A DNA stretch of 64,000 nucleotides from Bacillus tianshenii (GCA_020524525.2 CP129018.1:930001-994000); one strand, 5' to 3'. Positions 44,559-56,005 are shown, counted from the stretch's first letter. Numbers and translations are program-made. The notes: generated from the sequence alone by a model not told the origin.

Positions 44559-44990
44559 ATGTTTATAGGGGAGTTCCATCACAACATTGACCAAAAAGGA
44601 CGGCTAACGATTCCGGTAAAGTTTCGTGAACAACTTGATGGCCCGTTTATCGTCACACGTGGATTGGATCAATGCTTGTTTGGGTACCCTATGGATGAGT
44701 GGAAAGAGCTTGAACTAAAGCTCAAAAGTCTGCCAATGACGAAAAAGGATGCCCGGATGTTTACAAGGTTCTTCTTTTCAGGAGCAGCTGAAGTGGAGAT
44801 TGATAAGCAGGGAAGAATTAATATTCCTGCACCACTGCGTGATTATGCTGGCCTGGAGAAAGAATTTATGCTAATCGGTGTTTCCGGTCGGTTTGAAATT
44901 TGGAGCGGGGAACGCTGGAATGCATATATGGAGGAATCGGAAGACTCATTTGCGGACATCGCTGAAAATTTAATTGACTTTGATATTTAA
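44559..44990 (+). CDS. mraZ: transcriptional regulator MraZ
   Basis: The 143-residue protein has two AbrB-like SpoVT-AbrB domains: [24 protein letters not shown] and [30 protein letters not shown]. MraZ forms a ring and controls the dcw operon. The ATG at 44559 gives the standard N-terminus; the longer frame has no homology. Direct GTGG repeats upstream are its probable operators. rsmH follows after 82 bases. Confidence 0.95.
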   Translation: MFIGEFHHNIDQKGRLTIPVKFREQLDGPFIVTRGLDQCLFGYPMDEWKELELKLKSLPMTKKDARMFTRFFFSGAAEVEIDKQGRINIPAPLRDYAGLEKEFMLIGVSGRFEIWSGERWNAYMEESEDSFADIAENLIDFDI

Positions 44991-45072
44991 CATGCCATAC
45001 ATAAAATATTCCACGTTTTCGAACCAATAAGGGAAAAGCACAACAAGATAGATAGAAGCAGGTGTTGTAGTG

Positions 45073-46020
45073 ATGTTTGAACATGAAACAGTATTAAGAG
45101 AAGAAGCAGTAGATGGTTTAAATGTGAAACCAGAGGGTATTTATGTGGATTGTACGCTAGGTGGTGCCGGGCATAGTGAATTAATCCTCTCAAAGCTGGC
45201 TGAGGGTGGTCATTTGTACGCATTTGACCAAGATATTAAAGCCCTTACACACGCTGAGGAAAAGCTTGCACCATACAAAGGAAAAGTAACGTTTATTCAA
45301 AGTAACTTTCGCTATTTGAAAGAAGAGCTGCAAGCACGCGGTGTAACAAAAGTCGATGGCGTACTATTCGACTTAGGCGTTTCTTCACCACAGCTAGATG
45401 AGGCAGAGCGTGGGTTCAGCTATCATAAGGACGCGCCTCTTGATATGCGGATGAATCAGCAGGCACAGTTGTCTGCAAAGGAAGTCGTCAACGAATGGGA
45501 ATTTAATGATTTAGTCCGTATCTTCTTTAAATACGGTGAAGAAAAGTTTTCAAAGCAAATTGCACGAAAAATTGAAAGCCATCGTGAGGAAAAACCGATT
45601 GAAACGACCGCTGAGCTTGTAGAAATCATTAAGGAGGCCATTCCAGCACCTGCTAGAAGAAAAGGTGGTCATCCTGCAAAGCGGGTTTTCCAAGCAATTC
45701 GAATTGCTGTAAACGATGAGCTGAAAGTGTTTGAAGAAGCGATTGAGCAAGCAATCGATTTGGTTTCTGTCGGTGGAAGAGTGAGTGTCATAACATTCCA
45801 CTCTTTAGAAGACAGAATTTGCAAACAAGTATTTAAAGAAAAAAGCAAAATGCCAGATTTACCGCCAGGGCTGCCGATTATACCGAAAGAGTTTGAGCCT
45901 ATCTTAAAATTAGTATCACGAAAACCAATTCTTCCATCAGAGGATGAAATGGCTCAAAATAATCGTGCTCGTTCGGCGAAATTGCGAGTTGCTGAAAAAC
46001 AGCGTGAAGAAAACGAATAA
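45073..46020 (+). CDS. rsmH: 16S rRNA (cytosine1402-N4)-methyltransferase
   Basis: The 315-residue enzyme (MraW) methylates C1402 of 16S rRNA. It shows the SAM-binding [15 protein letters not shown] (about 26-40), [23 protein letters not shown] (about 97-119) and the C-terminal signature [14 protein letters not shown]. The start ATG follows AGGTGTTG; a GTG three bases earlier is in frame. It is the second gene of the dcw cluster and is followed by ftsL after 23 bases. Confidence 0.96.
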   Translation: MFEHETVLREEAVDGLNVKPEGIYVDCTLGGAGHSELILSKLAEGGHLYAFDQDIKALTHAEEKLAPYKGKVTFIQSNFRYLKEELQARGVTKVDGVLFDLGVSSPQLDEAERGFSYHKDAPLDMRMNQQAQLSAKEVVNEWEFNDLVRIFFKYGEEKFSKQIARKIESHREEKPIETTAELVEIIKEAIPAPARRKGGHPAKRVFQAIRIAVNDELKVFEEAIEQAIDLVSVGGRVSVITFHSLEDRICKQVFKEKSKMPDLPPGLPIIPKEFEPILKLVSRKPILPSEDEMAQNNRARSAKLRVAEKQREENE

Positions 46021-46043
46021 CGTTTGAGAAGGAGGCGGGGTAG

Positions 46044-46400
46044 ATGAGTCAAGTTGCAAGACATATACATAAGCGTCAGCAAGAGCAACAACAAACACAA
46101 ACGAAGCAAGTGCGTCAGACCAAACTGAAGCATCGTGTTACACCAGGAGAAAAAATTATCTATCTACTATTTTCAACTGTCTTTGCGGTAATGTGTATCA
46201 TTGTTGTCTCAAACCATGCGTCAATCTACCAAATTCAATCTGAAATGCAGCAGATCGAAAGTGATATTGATAATCAAAAACAAGTGAATCATAACTTAGA
46301 AGAAAAGGTGAGCGAACTAAGCAAGCCGGAGCGTATCTTGCGCAAAGCTTCTGAGAACGGTTTAAAGATTCAGAAAAACAACGTCCAAATGATTCCTTAA
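46044..46400 (+). CDS. ftsL: cell division protein FtsL
   Basis: The 118-residue bitopic protein has a basic, Gln-rich cytoplasmic N-terminus (residues 1-34), a membrane helix (about 36-57) and an extracytoplasmic leucine-zipper coiled coil (about 60-100). FtsL partners with DivIC and DivIB at the septum. GGAGGCGGGG precedes the ATG. The position between rsmH and pbpB is diagnostic, since FtsL sequence itself is poorly conserved. Confidence 0.93.
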   Translation: MSQVARHIHKRQQEQQQTQTKQVRQTKLKHRVTPGEKIIYLLFSTVFAVMCIIVVSNHASIYQIQSEMQQIESDIDNQKQVNHNLEEKVSELSKPERILRKASENGLKIQKNNVQMIP

Positions 46401-46420
46401 TGGAGTGAGCGTGAAGGGAA

Positions 46421-48676
46421 ATGCCAAAAAATACAAAAAATAAAAATATAAACAAAGGAGCAAGGATTCTGGCTATGTTTTTTATCCTGCTCTTTTTTGT
46501 TATGATTGCTCGTTTTCTTTATATTCAAACAACAAAAGAAGTCCAAGGTCATTCGCTGACCGCGATTGCCCAAGAGAAATGGACAAAGCAACAGACAATA
46601 CCAGCTCATCGCGGCAAAATTCTTGACCGAAACGGGCTCGCGATTGCTGAAGACAGCACGTCCTATACAGTTTTTGCAATACTGGATGAGAATTATTCCA
46701 AGAATGCCCCTGGAACACGTCATGTAGACGATCCTGGAAAAGTTGCAAAGAAGCTTGCGCCACTGTTGAAGATGGATGTGGAAAAGCTAGAAGCCAGGCT
46801 ATCAAAGGATAACTATGAAAAAGATCCATTTCAAGTTGAGTTTGGGAGTGCTGGGCGCTATATTGATTTAGAACTAAAAGAAAAGATCGAAGCACTCCAT
46901 CTTCCTGGGATCTATTTTCGGCCAAATGTCATCCGTCATTATCCAAATGGAACGTTTGCTTCCCATGTTATCGGATATGCCCAGCCGAATGGAAAGGGCC
47001 TAATTGAAGGGAAAATGGGAATTGAGAAGCAATACAATGACATCATGACAGGGGAAGATGGGAACAGAACATACAAAAGTGACCGTAAAGGGTTCCGTCT
47101 GCCTGACCCGGCTGAAATGGTCAACGCCCCTGAGGATGGAAACGATGTATACTTAACGCTTGACCAAAAGATTCAAACATTTTTAGAAGCTGCTGTGACA
47201 GAAATGAACAAACAGTATAAGCCTAAGCAAATCATTGCGATTGTTGCTGATCCGAAAACAGGTGAAATTCTTGGCATGAGTACACGGCCAAGCTTTGACC
47301 CGAATATTCGAGACATTGAAAACTACCGAAATGAAGCGATTGCTTATCGGTTTGAGCCTGGTTCGACAATGAAGGCCTTCACGCTCGCCGCAGCGATTAA
47401 TGAAGGGAAGTTCCCAGCAAACGAAACCTTCCAATCGGGGTCTTATAAATTATCAAGTGGTTCACGCCCTATCCATGACCATAATCGTAGAGGATGGGGA
47501 AAGATCACCTACTTAGAAGGTATTCAACGCTCATCTAACGTTGGTGTCGCTAAGCTTGTGCAAGATAAGCTTGGCACTGAGAAATTTCACGATTATTTAA
47601 TTCGGTTTGGCTTTGATCGAAAAACAGGAATTGACTTACCGAAAGAAACAGCAGGGCGTATCCTTTATAATTATCCGATCGAGAAAATTACGACTGCGTT
47701 TGGTCAAGGTACAACGATCACACCGATTCAACAAATCCAAGCTGCAACAGCAATTGCAAACGATGGGAAAATGATGAAGCCTTATGTTGTAAAAGAAGTC
47801 GTGAATTCAAATACCGGTAAAACCATTAAGAAAACAGAGCCAGAGGTTGCAGGAGAGCCAATTAAGGCAAAGACAGCAAAGGAAGTACGCGACATTTTAG
47901 AAACAGTTGTTACTTCACCCAAAGGCACAGGTACAGCTTATAAACTAAAAGACTATTCGGTTGCCGGGAAAACAGGTACCGCGCAGATTCCAAACCCAGA
48001 TGGTCCAGGTTATTTATATGGCCACAGTAACTATATCTTTTCATTCTTAGGGATGGCGCCGAAGGATGATCCACGTCTATTGATGTATGTAGCAGTGAAA
48101 CAGCCGGAACTGAAAGGCTGGGAGCTTGGAAATGAACCGTCCTCGTATATTTTTAAAACGGTAATGGAAAATAGTCTTCACTACTTAAACATTGAACCAA
48201 CAGAAGAAGAGAATCAGCCAAAAGTAAATGAGTTGAAAAAAGACGGCTCCTATAGCATGACGGTTCCTGATTTAACTGATAAAACAGCAAAGCAAGCACA
48301 AGAACAGTTGAAAAAAGAAGGCATTGAATCGATTGTTCTAGGCAGCGGGGATAAGGTAACGGCTCAGCTTCCTTATGCGGATTCGCAAATGCTTAAATCA
48401 GAAAAAGTTCTCCTCCGAACGAGCGGTGATGCCACAATGCCTGATATGAGCGGCTGGTCGATTCGCGATGTCATGAAGGTTGCGAAACTGCTTGAATTGA
48501 AGCCGAATGTCATGGGCAGCGGATATGTGCAAAAACAAAATATCCGTGCTGGCGCAACCGTGAAGCAGGGAGATTTCTTAGTTGTTGAAATGAGCCGACC
48601 GAACGAGCCGAAAAAGAAAGAAGACGAAAAGAAGGAAGAGGAAGATTTGCCAGTTGAAGTGCCAGAAGGAGCGTAA
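46421..48676 (+). CDS. pbpB: penicillin-binding protein 2B, septal transpeptidase
   Basis: The 751-residue class B PBP cross-links septal peptidoglycan. One N-terminal membrane helix (about 12-32) is followed by the dimerisation domain (about 60-210) and the transpeptidase domain. Its motifs are SxxK in GSTMKAFT (Ser about 314), SSN (about 370) and KTGTAQ (about 517). Two PASTA domains close the protein (about 612-715), then a Lys/Glu-rich tail. It is longer than B. subtilis PBP2B because of the charged tail. The RBS is AAGGGAA, 20 bases after ftsL. Confidence 0.96.
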   Translation: MPKNTKNKNINKGARILAMFFILLFFVMIARFLYIQTTKEVQGHSLTAIAQEKWTKQQTIPAHRGKILDRNGLAIAEDSTSYTVFAILDENYSKNAPGTRHVDDPGKVAKKLAPLLKMDVEKLEARLSKDNYEKDPFQVEFGSAGRYIDLELKEKIEALHLPGIYFRPNVIRHYPNGTFASHVIGYAQPNGKGLIEGKMGIEKQYNDIMTGEDGNRTYKSDRKGFRLPDPAEMVNAPEDGNDVYLTLDQKIQTFLEAAVTEMNKQYKPKQIIAIVADPKTGEILGMSTRPSFDPNIRDIENYRNEAIAYRFEPGSTMKAFTLAAAINEGKFPANETFQSGSYKLSSGSRPIHDHNRRGWGKITYLEGIQRSSNVGVAKLVQDKLGTEKFHDYLIRFGFDRKTGIDLPKETAGRILYNYPIEKITTAFGQGTTITPIQQIQAATAIANDGKMMKPYVVKEVVNSNTGKTIKKTEPEVAGEPIKAKTAKEVRDILETVVTSPKGTGTAYKLKDYSVAGKTGTAQIPNPDGPGYLYGHSNYIFSFLGMAPKDDPRLLMYVAVKQPELKGWELGNEPSSYIFKTVMENSLHYLNIEPTEEENQPKVNELKKDGSYSMTVPDLTDKTAKQAQEQLKKEGIESIVLGSGDKVTAQLPYADSQMLKSEKVLLRTSGDATMPDMSGWSIRDVMKVAKLLELKPNVMGSGYVQKQNIRAGATVKQGDFLVVEMSRPNEPKKKEDEKKEEEDLPVEVPEGA

Positions 48677-48753
48677 CGCAGGCGAATTGCCGTTCTAATT
48701 CAACATGTACAAGCATAGGATGAAGCGAGAGTGGGAGAAGGAGGCTTTGTCCT

Positions 48754-50673
48754 TTGCGAGTATCAAATGTAACCGTAAGAAAAAGGTTGATTTCTGTTTT
48801 AGTAATCGGGATTTTGGTTTTTTCAATTATTGATGTGCGTCTTGGGTATGTTCAGCTTGTGAAAGGAAAATGGCTGACAGAGCGTGCGGAGGAATTATGG
48901 AGCCGTGATATCCCATTTGAGCCGGAGCGCGGCAAAATTCTTGACCGCAATGGTGAGCCGCTTGCAACGAATGTAAGTGCGCCAAGTGTTCTTGTGGTAC
49001 CAAGGCAAATTGAAAATCCAGCAGAAACAGCAAAGGAATTAGCGGCCATTTTAAAGATGAGTGAAGAGAAAGCGTATCAGCACATCACAAAACGAACATC
49101 AATTGAGCGCATTCACCCAGAAGGCCGGAAGATTTCTCATGAAACAGCCAATGAAATTCGTGCCTTGAATTTACCTGGTGTCTATATTGCTGAAGATTCA
49201 AAGCGTCATTATCCAAACGGTGAATACCTTTCACATGTATTAGGGTTTACCGGAATTGATAATCAAGGGCTGACAGGTCTTGAATTGTATTATGATAAGA
49301 AGCTAGAAGGAACGAAAGGGCATGTCTCCTTTATATCAGATGCAAAGGGACGCAGAATGCCTGATGCTTCAGATGACTATGTGCCGCCTCAAGACGGCCT
49401 TGACTTAAGGCTGACGGTTGATTCACGTATTCAAACGATTGTAGAACGCGAGCTTGATAATGCGGAAGCTGCCTATAACCCAGATGGTATTATTGCGATT
49501 GCGATGAATCCGAAAACAGGTGAAATCTTAGCGATGTCGAGCAGGCCTGATTTTCATCCAGAAAACTACCGGGAAGTGCCTTCGGAGATCTATAACCGAA
49601 ATCTTCCGGTGTGGAGTACATATGAGCCAGGCTCTACCTTCAAAATTATTACACTTGCTGCTGCATTAGAAGAGAAAGTAGTTGACTTACACAACGACCA
49701 TTTTCATGACCCAGGCTACATTAAGGTAGCAGGAGCCACGTTAAAGTGCTGGAAACGCGGCGGACATGGTTCGCAGAGCTACTTAGAAGTAGTCCAAAAC
49801 TCTTGTAACCCAGGGTTTGTAACACTTGGTGAAAAGCTTGGCAAGGAGAAGCTCTTTAAATACATTAAAGACTTTGGATTCGGGCAGAAAACAGGGATTG
49901 ACCTGCAGGGTGAAGGGCGAGGCATTTTATTCTCTATGGATCGGGTTGGTCCTGTTGAGCTTGCGACAACTGCCTTCGGTCAAGGGGTTTCGGTAACACC
50001 GATTCAACAGGTTGCGGCTGTTGCTGCAGCGGTGAATGGTGGGTATCTTTATCAGCCGTATATTGCAAAAGAGTGGGTTGACCCAATTAGTGGAGAAATT
50101 GTGAGTCAAAATGAACCTGTCTTAAAGCGTCGTGTTATTTCGGAGGACGCATCGAAAGAAATACGGCATGCACTTGAAAGTGTAGTCGCTCAAGGAACAG
50201 GGAAGAATGCCTTTGTCGAAGGCTATCGCGTAGGCGGGAAAACAGGGACCGCTCAAAAAGTAAAAGACGGAAAATATATGAAAAACAATTATATTGTTTC
50301 CTTTATCGGAGTGGCGCCTGCTGATGACCCGCAATTGATCGTTTATACAGCAGTTGATAATCCGAAAGGGACCGTTCAATTTGGTGGTACAGTTGCTGCG
50401 CCAATTGTCGGTAATATTATGGAGGATTCACTGCGTGCGCTTAAGGTTCCGAAGCGAAAAGATCAGATCGAGAAAGAACGGGCCTGGAATGACGCCACAC
50501 TTGTGGAAGTTCCAAATTTCGTAGGAGCAACACGTGAGGAAGCGCAAAGTTATTTGCTTAACTTAAAGGTTTCTTCAAGTGGAGAAGGCGATGTCATCGT
50601 TGACCAAGCCCCTGAAGCAGGAGTGAAGGTCGAAGAGGGTTCAACCATTCGTTTGTTCTTTAGTAAAAAATAA
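48754..50673 (+). CDS. spoVD: sporulation penicillin-binding protein SpoVD
   Basis: SpoVD is the class B PBP that, with SpoVE, makes spore cortex peptidoglycan. The 639-residue protein has a membrane helix (about 12-30), a transpeptidase domain with STFK (about 294), SCN and KTGTAQ (about 494), and one PASTA domain at the end. The redox Cys pair of B. subtilis SpoVD is kept at positions 332 (LKCW) and 351 (NSCN); its disulfide is reduced by StoA in B. subtilis. The start is TTG with GGAGG 9 bases upstream. CATAGGAT at 48715-48722 is a possible sigma-E -10. Confidence 0.95.
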   Translation: MRVSNVTVRKRLISVLVIGILVFSIIDVRLGYVQLVKGKWLTERAEELWSRDIPFEPERGKILDRNGEPLATNVSAPSVLVVPRQIENPAETAKELAAILKMSEEKAYQHITKRTSIERIHPEGRKISHETANEIRALNLPGVYIAEDSKRHYPNGEYLSHVLGFTGIDNQGLTGLELYYDKKLEGTKGHVSFISDAKGRRMPDASDDYVPPQDGLDLRLTVDSRIQTIVERELDNAEAAYNPDGIIAIAMNPKTGEILAMSSRPDFHPENYREVPSEIYNRNLPVWSTYEPGSTFKIITLAAALEEKVVDLHNDHFHDPGYIKVAGATLKCWKRGGHGSQSYLEVVQNSCNPGFVTLGEKLGKEKLFKYIKDFGFGQKTGIDLQGEGRGILFSMDRVGPVELATTAFGQGVSVTPIQQVAAVAAAVNGGYLYQPYIAKEWVDPISGEIVSQNEPVLKRRVISEDASKEIRHALESVVAQGTGKNAFVEGYRVGGKTGTAQKVKDGKYMKNNYIVSFIGVAPADDPQLIVYTAVDNPKGTVQFGGTVAAPIVGNIMEDSLRALKVPKRKDQIEKERAWNDATLVEVPNFVGATREEAQSYLLNLKVSSSGEGDVIVDQAPEAGVKVEEGSTIRLFFSKK

Positions 50674-50677
50674 TGTG

Positions 50678-50706
50678 CCGACAAACACATAAAGCTTTGC
50701 TATAAT
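50678..50706 (+). promoter_or_regulatory. candidate sigma-A promoter of murE
   Basis: CCGACA, 17 bases, TATAAT lies directly after the spoVD stop. Confidence 0.5.
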
Positions 50707-50732
50707 AAACAGGGCTTTTCATTGTAAAATGA

Positions 50733-50767
50733 AAGCGGCGGCGTAGGTATAAAAGGCGTCGCCGCTT
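50733..50767 (+). terminator. GC-rich hairpin between spoVD and murE
   Basis: AAGCGGCGGCG pairs with CGTCGCCGCTT (one wobble) around 13 bases. It ends spoVD transcription or, because it lies downstream of the proposed murE promoter, folds in the murE leader. The following U-tract is short. Confidence 0.6.
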
Positions 50768-50824
50768 ATTTATGTATTGATTTCTTAAAACTTGAGAAAA
50801 GCTAGTAAAGGGGTTTGATAGCAG

Positions 50825-52291
50825 ATGGAACTACATACATTGTTAAAAGCGTTGAAATTTTATCATATACATAATGAAGCAAATCCCGTCCTTACAGGAA
50901 TAGAGATGGATTCCCGCCTTGTTCAGCCAGGCAGTCTCTTTGTCTGTGTGCGGGGCTATACTGTGGATGGCCACCGTTTTGCTGAGTCAGCAGTAGAAAA
51001 CGGTGCGGCAGCGATTGTAGCAGAGGAAAAGCTTGATGTTTCCGTGCCAGTGATTGTCGTCAGCGACAGCAAGCGGGCACTTGCGATGCTTAGCGATCTG
51101 TTTTACGGATGTCCGACTCAAAAAATGCGCTTAATCGGGGTAACGGGCACAAATGGGAAGACGACTACGACTCATATGATTGATGAAATCTTCCGAGTAA
51201 ATGGTGAAAAAACAGGGATGATCGGAACGATTCACATTAAAATGGGCGATGAAACAATTCCTGTTACGAATACAACTCCTGAATCGGTTGTTCTGCAGCA
51301 AAACTTCAGCAAAATGGAAAAACACGGTGTGCAAACAGCGGTGATGGAAGTTTCTTCACACGCACTTGACCTTGGGCGTGTTCGTGGCTGTGATTTTGAT
51401 GTAGCGGTGTTTACGAATTTAACTCAGGATCATTTAGACTATCACGAAACGATGGATGAATACCGCCGGGCGAAGGGGTTGTTGTTTGCTCAATTAGGTG
51501 GGGCATTTCATCCTGAAAAACCGAAGTATGCTGTGTTGAATATGGATGACACAGCCTCAGAACAATACGCAAGAAGCACTGCAGCACATGTCCTTACATA
51601 TGGTATTAATAAACAGGCAGATGTTCGAGCAGAAAGCATTCAGATGACGAATCAAGGCACGACGTTTACTCTTGTTACACCTGTAGGCTCAACAGCAATC
51701 ACGATGAAATTTGTAGGTCGTTTTAGCATTTATAATGTCCTTGCGGCTGCGGCTGCGGCGATTGCATGTGATGTGAAGCTAACGACTGTAGCAGAAGCGA
51801 TTGAGGGGATGGAAGGTGTAGCAGGCCGGTTTGAGCTTGTGAATGCCGGACAGCCGTTCTCTGTCATTGTCGATTATGCACACACACCAGACAGCCTTGA
51901 AAACGTCTTGAAAACAGTCAAAGATGTAACAGAGCAGAAGATTTATTGTATTGTAGGCTGCGGTGGAGACCGTGATAAAACAAAACGCCCGCTGATGGCA
52001 AAGATTGCAGCACATTATGCGGATGAGGCTGTTTTAACATCAGATAACCCTCGCAGTGAGGACCCTGAGCAAATCTTACGTGACATGGAAGCAGGTATTG
52101 CAGACGAGAATTATACAACCATTACTGACCGGAAAGAAGCCATTCATTATGCCGTTTCTAAAGCACAAGCAGGGGATGTTGTCCTGATCGCGGGAAAAGG
52201 CCATGAAACGTATCAAATTATCGGTGATAAAACATATGATTTCGATGACAGGGTTGTCGCAGCTCAAGCAGTAAAGGAGCGGTACGAATGA
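50825..52291 (+). CDS. murE: UDP-MurNAc-tripeptide synthetase MurE (meso-diaminopimelate-adding)
   Basis: MurE adds the third stem-peptide residue. The 488-residue protein has the Mur ligase P-loop [15 protein letters not shown] (about 103-117), the central [12 protein letters not shown] (carbamylated Lys region) and the C-terminal DNPRSEDP (about 405). The DNPR motif is that of enzymes specific for meso-diaminopimelate. It overlaps murF by 4 bases (ATGA). AAAGGGG precedes the ATG. Confidence 0.96.
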   Translation: MELHTLLKALKFYHIHNEANPVLTGIEMDSRLVQPGSLFVCVRGYTVDGHRFAESAVENGAAAIVAEEKLDVSVPVIVVSDSKRALAMLSDLFYGCPTQKMRLIGVTGTNGKTTTTHMIDEIFRVNGEKTGMIGTIHIKMGDETIPVTNTTPESVVLQQNFSKMEKHGVQTAVMEVSSHALDLGRVRGCDFDVAVFTNLTQDHLDYHETMDEYRRAKGLLFAQLGGAFHPEKPKYAVLNMDDTASEQYARSTAAHVLTYGINKQADVRAESIQMTNQGTTFTLVTPVGSTAITMKFVGRFSIYNVLAAAAAAIACDVKLTTVAEAIEGMEGVAGRFELVNAGQPFSVIVDYAHTPDSLENVLKTVKDVTEQKIYCIVGCGGDRDKTKRPLMAKIAAHYADEAVLTSDNPRSEDPEQILRDMEAGIADENYTTITDRKEAIHYAVSKAQAGDVVLIAGKGHETYQIIGDKTYDFDDRVVAAQAVKERYE

Positions 52292-53652
52292 ATTTAACAT
52301 TAAATGATTTAAGTACAATCTTTTCCGAATATAAAGGGGCTGGGAAAGATAATGTAATAATAAGAAGTGTTTTTATTGATAGCCGTAAGCAGGTTGAAAA
52401 GGGGTTGTTTGTTCCGATTCAAGGCGAGCGCTTTGATGGACATGAATTTTTAAAAGGCGCGATTGAAAATGGTGCGATTGCAGCACTTTGGCAAAAGGAT
52501 GTAGAGGTACCTGCCTATGTGCCGAATGATTTTCCGCTTTATTTCGTCGCTGATACCCTAACAGCACTTCAAGAGTTATCGAAGTTTTATTTGCAGACAG
52601 TCCAGCCAGAGGTAATCGGCATTACGGGAAGTAATGGAAAGACAACAACGAAAGATTTCATTGAGGCAGTGATGAAGAAGAAATACCGGACGCATAAGAC
52701 AGCTGGTAATTTCAACAACCATATCGGCTTGCCGCTTACGATTCTTGCTATGCCTGCTCATACTGAAGTGCTGATTCTAGAGATGGGGATGAATAACTTC
52801 GGTGAAATTTCATTTTTAAGCACGCTTGCAAAGCCGAATGCCGCCGTTATTACTAATATCGGCGAGTCTCACCTTGAACAGTTAAAAACACGTGAAGGTA
52901 TTGCGAAAGCCAAAATGGAAATCATGGACGGTCTGCAAACGGGTGGTCATGTCATGATTGATGGAGATGAACCATTGCTCACGACACGCTTACATGGAAA
53001 TAAAGTAATTACCTGCGGGTTTGGCTCTGATAACAACACATTCATAAGCGACGTAGAGCTTTCAGAAACAGAAATGACTTTCTCATTAAATGGTGAGGAA
53101 AGCTATACACTTGAAACACTTGGTAAGCATCACGCAAAGAATGCCTCTTATGCAATTGTGCTTGGAAAAATGCATGACATTTCATCTGAAGACATTCAAG
53201 CAGGCTTAAAAGAAGTCGAAGTGACCGGCATGCGCTTTCAGCGTGAAATAGGAACAAATGGGGTTCTGCTTATTAATGATGCTTACAATGCATCACCAAC
53301 ATCGATGAAGGCTGCAATTGAGACTGTTAAGCAAATAGGCGGCTATAAGCGTTATGTTGTTGTACTTGGTGATATGTATGAGCTTGGCGAACAAGAAGAA
53401 GCCCTGCATCGTTCTGTAGCTGAGGCTATTACAGAGCCAATTACGCATCTCTTTACAATCGGAGAAAAAGCAAAATGGATTGCAGATGAATACAAAAAAG
53501 TAGGCGAAAAATGCATCGTTCATGCGTATAATGATAAAGACGCGGCATTTTCAGAACTTCAGAAGCTAGCTGATTCAGAAACGGTCATTTTATTTAAAAG
53601 CTCCCGTAAACTTGCATTAGAAACATTAGTCAATCATTTAAAACAATCATAG
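52288..53652 (+). CDS. murF: UDP-MurNAc-tripeptide D-alanyl-D-alanine ligase
   Basis: MurF adds D-Ala-D-Ala to complete the pentapeptide precursor. The 454-residue protein has [18 protein letters not shown] (about 110-127), [13 protein letters not shown] (about 142-154), [11 protein letters not shown] and the [15 protein letters not shown]-terminal signature. The start overlaps the murE stop, which indicates translational coupling. B. subtilis keeps murF elsewhere (next to ddl), so its place in the dcw cluster resembles the E. coli order. Confidence 0.95.
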   Translation: MNLTLNDLSTIFSEYKGAGKDNVIIRSVFIDSRKQVEKGLFVPIQGERFDGHEFLKGAIENGAIAALWQKDVEVPAYVPNDFPLYFVADTLTALQELSKFYLQTVQPEVIGITGSNGKTTTKDFIEAVMKKKYRTHKTAGNFNNHIGLPLTILAMPAHTEVLILEMGMNNFGEISFLSTLAKPNAAVITNIGESHLEQLKTREGIAKAKMEIMDGLQTGGHVMIDGDEPLLTTRLHGNKVITCGFGSDNNTFISDVELSETEMTFSLNGEESYTLETLGKHHAKNASYAIVLGKMHDISSEDIQAGLKEVEVTGMRFQREIGTNGVLLINDAYNASPTSMKAAIETVKQIGGYKRYVVVLGDMYELGEQEEALHRSVAEAITEPITHLFTIGEKAKWIADEYKKVGEKCIVHAYNDKDAAFSELQKLADSETVILFKSSRKLALETLVNHLKQS

Positions 53653-53668
53653 GAAAGGAGGGCAAGCA

Positions 53669-54643
53669 GTGGAAGTTAAAGGAATCGTTTGGACATTAAT
53701 ACTTTCATTTCTAATCGCAGCACTGCTTTCACCAATTATTATCCCATTTTTGCGTCGTTTGAAGTTTGGCCAAAGCATTCGTGAAGAAGGGCCGCAATCA
53801 CATCAGAAGAAGTCAGGAACACCGACAATGGGTGGCGTTATGATTATTATTTCAATCGTCGCTGCCACATTTCTGATGGCGGCTCAATTTACAGAGCCAA
53901 GCCGTGAAACATATCTTCTATTATTTGTTACATTTACGTATGGACTGCTCGGTTTTCTCGATGATTACATTAAAGTTGTAATGAAACGAAATCTAGGTCT
54001 TACATCGAAACAAAAGCTAGTCGGCCAGCTGATTATTGCACTTGTTTTCTATTTCGTACTTGCTCAGTCGCAGTTTTCTACATACGTGAATATTCCAGGT
54101 ACAGACTTAGGCTTTGATTTCGGTTGGGTGTATATGATTTTGATGATCGTGATGTTAGTTGGCGGCTCTAATGCGGTGAACTTAACAGATGGGCTTGATG
54201 GCCTACTTGCAGGAACAGCTGCGATTGCATTCGGCGCATTTTCCATTCTTGCCTGGTATCAAGGTCAGTATGAGGTAGCCATTTTTTGTACCGCAGTCGT
54301 CGGCGCAGTGCTCGGCTTCTTAGTGTTCAACGCACATCCTGCGAAGGTTTTTATGGGGGATACTGGCTCTCTTGCACTCGGTGGTGCCGTTGCAGCCGTT
54401 GCTATTTTATTAAAGCTTGAAATTCTGCTTGTCATTATTGGCGGCGTATTTGTAATTGAAACATTATCTGTTATCATCCAAGTTATTTCTTTTAAAACAA
54501 CAGGCAAACGTGTGTTCAAGATGAGTCCATTGCACCACCATTATGAATTAATGGGATGGAGTGAGTGGCGCGTCGTCGTGACATTTTGGTTTGTTGGATT
54601 ATTATTTGCATGTATTGGAATCTATATAGAGGTGTGGATCTAA
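53669..54643 (+). CDS. mraY: phospho-MurNAc-pentapeptide translocase
   Basis: MraY makes lipid I at the membrane. The 324-residue protein has about ten helices and the signatures [14 protein letters not shown] (about 47-60), FLDDYIKV (Asp-Asp pair), NLTDGLDGL and the HHHYELMGW loop that contacts the nucleotide. The start is GTG with AAAGGAGG upstream. murD starts directly at the next base after its stop. Confidence 0.96.
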   Translation: MEVKGIVWTLILSFLIAALLSPIIIPFLRRLKFGQSIREEGPQSHQKKSGTPTMGGVMIIISIVAATFLMAAQFTEPSRETYLLLFVTFTYGLLGFLDDYIKVVMKRNLGLTSKQKLVGQLIIALVFYFVLAQSQFSTYVNIPGTDLGFDFGWVYMILMIVMLVGGSNAVNLTDGLDGLLAGTAAIAFGAFSILAWYQGQYEVAIFCTAVVGAVLGFLVFNAHPAKVFMGDTGSLALGGAVAAVAILLKLEILLVIIGGVFVIETLSVIIQVISFKTTGKRVFKMSPLHHHYELMGWSEWRVVVTFWFVGLLFACIGIYIEVWI

Positions 54644-56005
54644 GTGAACGAACAAACGAGTTATCGTGGAAAACAAGTACTTGTGTTAGGCTTGGCCAAA
54701 AGCGGCGCTGCTGCAGCCAAGCTTTTACAGCGTCTTGGTGCGAAAATTGTCGTAAATGATAAGCAGGACCTTTCAGAAGATAGCAATGCAAAAGAACTTG
54801 AAGCACTCGGCATTGAAGTAATCGGCGGCGGCCATCCAGACGGCTTGCTGGACCGTGGCTTTGAATGTATTGTGAAAAACCCGGGAATTCCGTACCATGT
54901 CCCTCTCCTTAAGGAAGCGGCAGAGCGGAACATTCCAGTGATTACAGAAGTCGAGCTCGCCTATGAGATTAGTGAAGCTGACATCATAGGTATTACAGGT
55001 TCTAACGGAAAGACAACGACAACAACGCTTATACATGAAATGTTAAAGGCAAGTCAGAAGCAAGCGCGTCTAGCAGGGAATATTGGAAAAGTAGCATGTG
55101 AATCTGCACAAGCTGCCAAGAAAGATGAATGGCTTGTAACCGAATTATCATCATTTCAATTAATGGGCACACGTGAATTTCGTCCGAAAATTTCGGTGCT
55201 GTTAAATATTTTTGATGCTCATCTTGATTATCACGGCACGAAAGAAAACTACATTGCGGCAAAAGCTGAATTGTTTAAAAACCAAACCGCAGAAGATATA
55301 GCTGTTCTAAATGCGGATGATGAACATGTAAGAAACTTAGCAGAAACGATTCAGGCAACGGTCGTTTTCTTTTCAGTGAAAGAAGAAATTGCTAGTGGGG
55401 CATATGTGAAGGAAGGCACTGTCTATTATAAAAATGAAAAGATCATTGAAACAGCAGATATTGTACTGCCAGGCTCACATAACCTTGAAAACATTCTTGC
55501 GGCGATTGCAGCGGTTAAAGCAGCTGGTGGAACAAATGAAGGCATACGCCAAGTGCTGACAACCTTCACAGGTGTAACACATCGCTTGCAATATGTTGAC
55601 ACTGTTGATGAGCGAAGATTTTACAATGATTCAAAGGCAACGAATATTCTTGCTGCCGAAAAGGCCGTAGCAGCGTTTGAACAGCCGGTTATTCTTCTCG
55701 CTGGGGGATTGGACCGTGGGAACAGCTTTGATGCACTTATTCCTTCCTTGAAAGGGATAAAAGGGATTGTCACCTATGGGGAAACAGCACCAAAGTTAAT
55801 TGAAGCAGCTGAACAGGCGGGATTAAAAACAATCGAACGTGTCGATAATTTAGAACAAGCCGTTCAAAAAGCTTTCGGATTATCAGCACGTGGTGATGTC
55901 ATTCTATTATCTCCTGCTTGTGCAAGCTGGGATCAATTTAAAACGTTTGAAGAACGAGGAGACATGTTTGTAGACTGCGTGCATAAACTGAAAGTGAGGG
56001 CTTGA
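54644..56005 (+). CDS. murD: UDP-MurNAc-L-alanine:D-glutamate ligase
   Basis: MurD adds D-glutamate to UDP-MurNAc-L-Ala. The 453-residue protein has the N-terminal UDP-binding fold ([17 protein letters not shown]), [13 protein letters not shown], the ATP loop [19 protein letters not shown] (about 115-133), [11 protein letters not shown] and the C-terminal [18 protein letters not shown] and [18 protein letters not shown] signatures. The GTG start touches the mraY stop, so the two are coupled. Confidence 0.96.
   Translation: MNEQTSYRGKQVLVLGLAKSGAAAAKLLQRLGAKIVVNDKQDLSEDSNAKELEALGIEVIGGGHPDGLLDRGFECIVKNPGIPYHVPLLKEAAERNIPVITEVELAYEISEADIIGITGSNGKTTTTTLIHEMLKASQKQARLAGNIGKVACESAQAAKKDEWLVTELSSFQLMGTREFRPKISVLLNIFDAHLDYHGTKENYIAAKAELFKNQTAEDIAVLNADDEHVRNLAETIQATVVFFSVKEEIASGAYVKEGTVYYKNEKIIETADIVLPGSHNLENILAAIAAVKAAGGTNEGIRQVLTTFTGVTHRLQYVDTVDERRFYNDSKATNILAAEKAVAAFEQPVILLAGGLDRGNSFDALIPSLKGIKGIVTYGETAPKLIEAAEQAGLKTIERVDNLEQAVQKAFGLSARGDVILLSPACASWDQFKTFEERGDMFVDCVHKLKVRA

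Noticed and set aside
48715-48722. Sigma-E promoter of spoVD
   Set aside because: CATAGGAT resembles a -10 but I could not find a convincing -35 at the right distance, so it is only mentioned in the gene entry.
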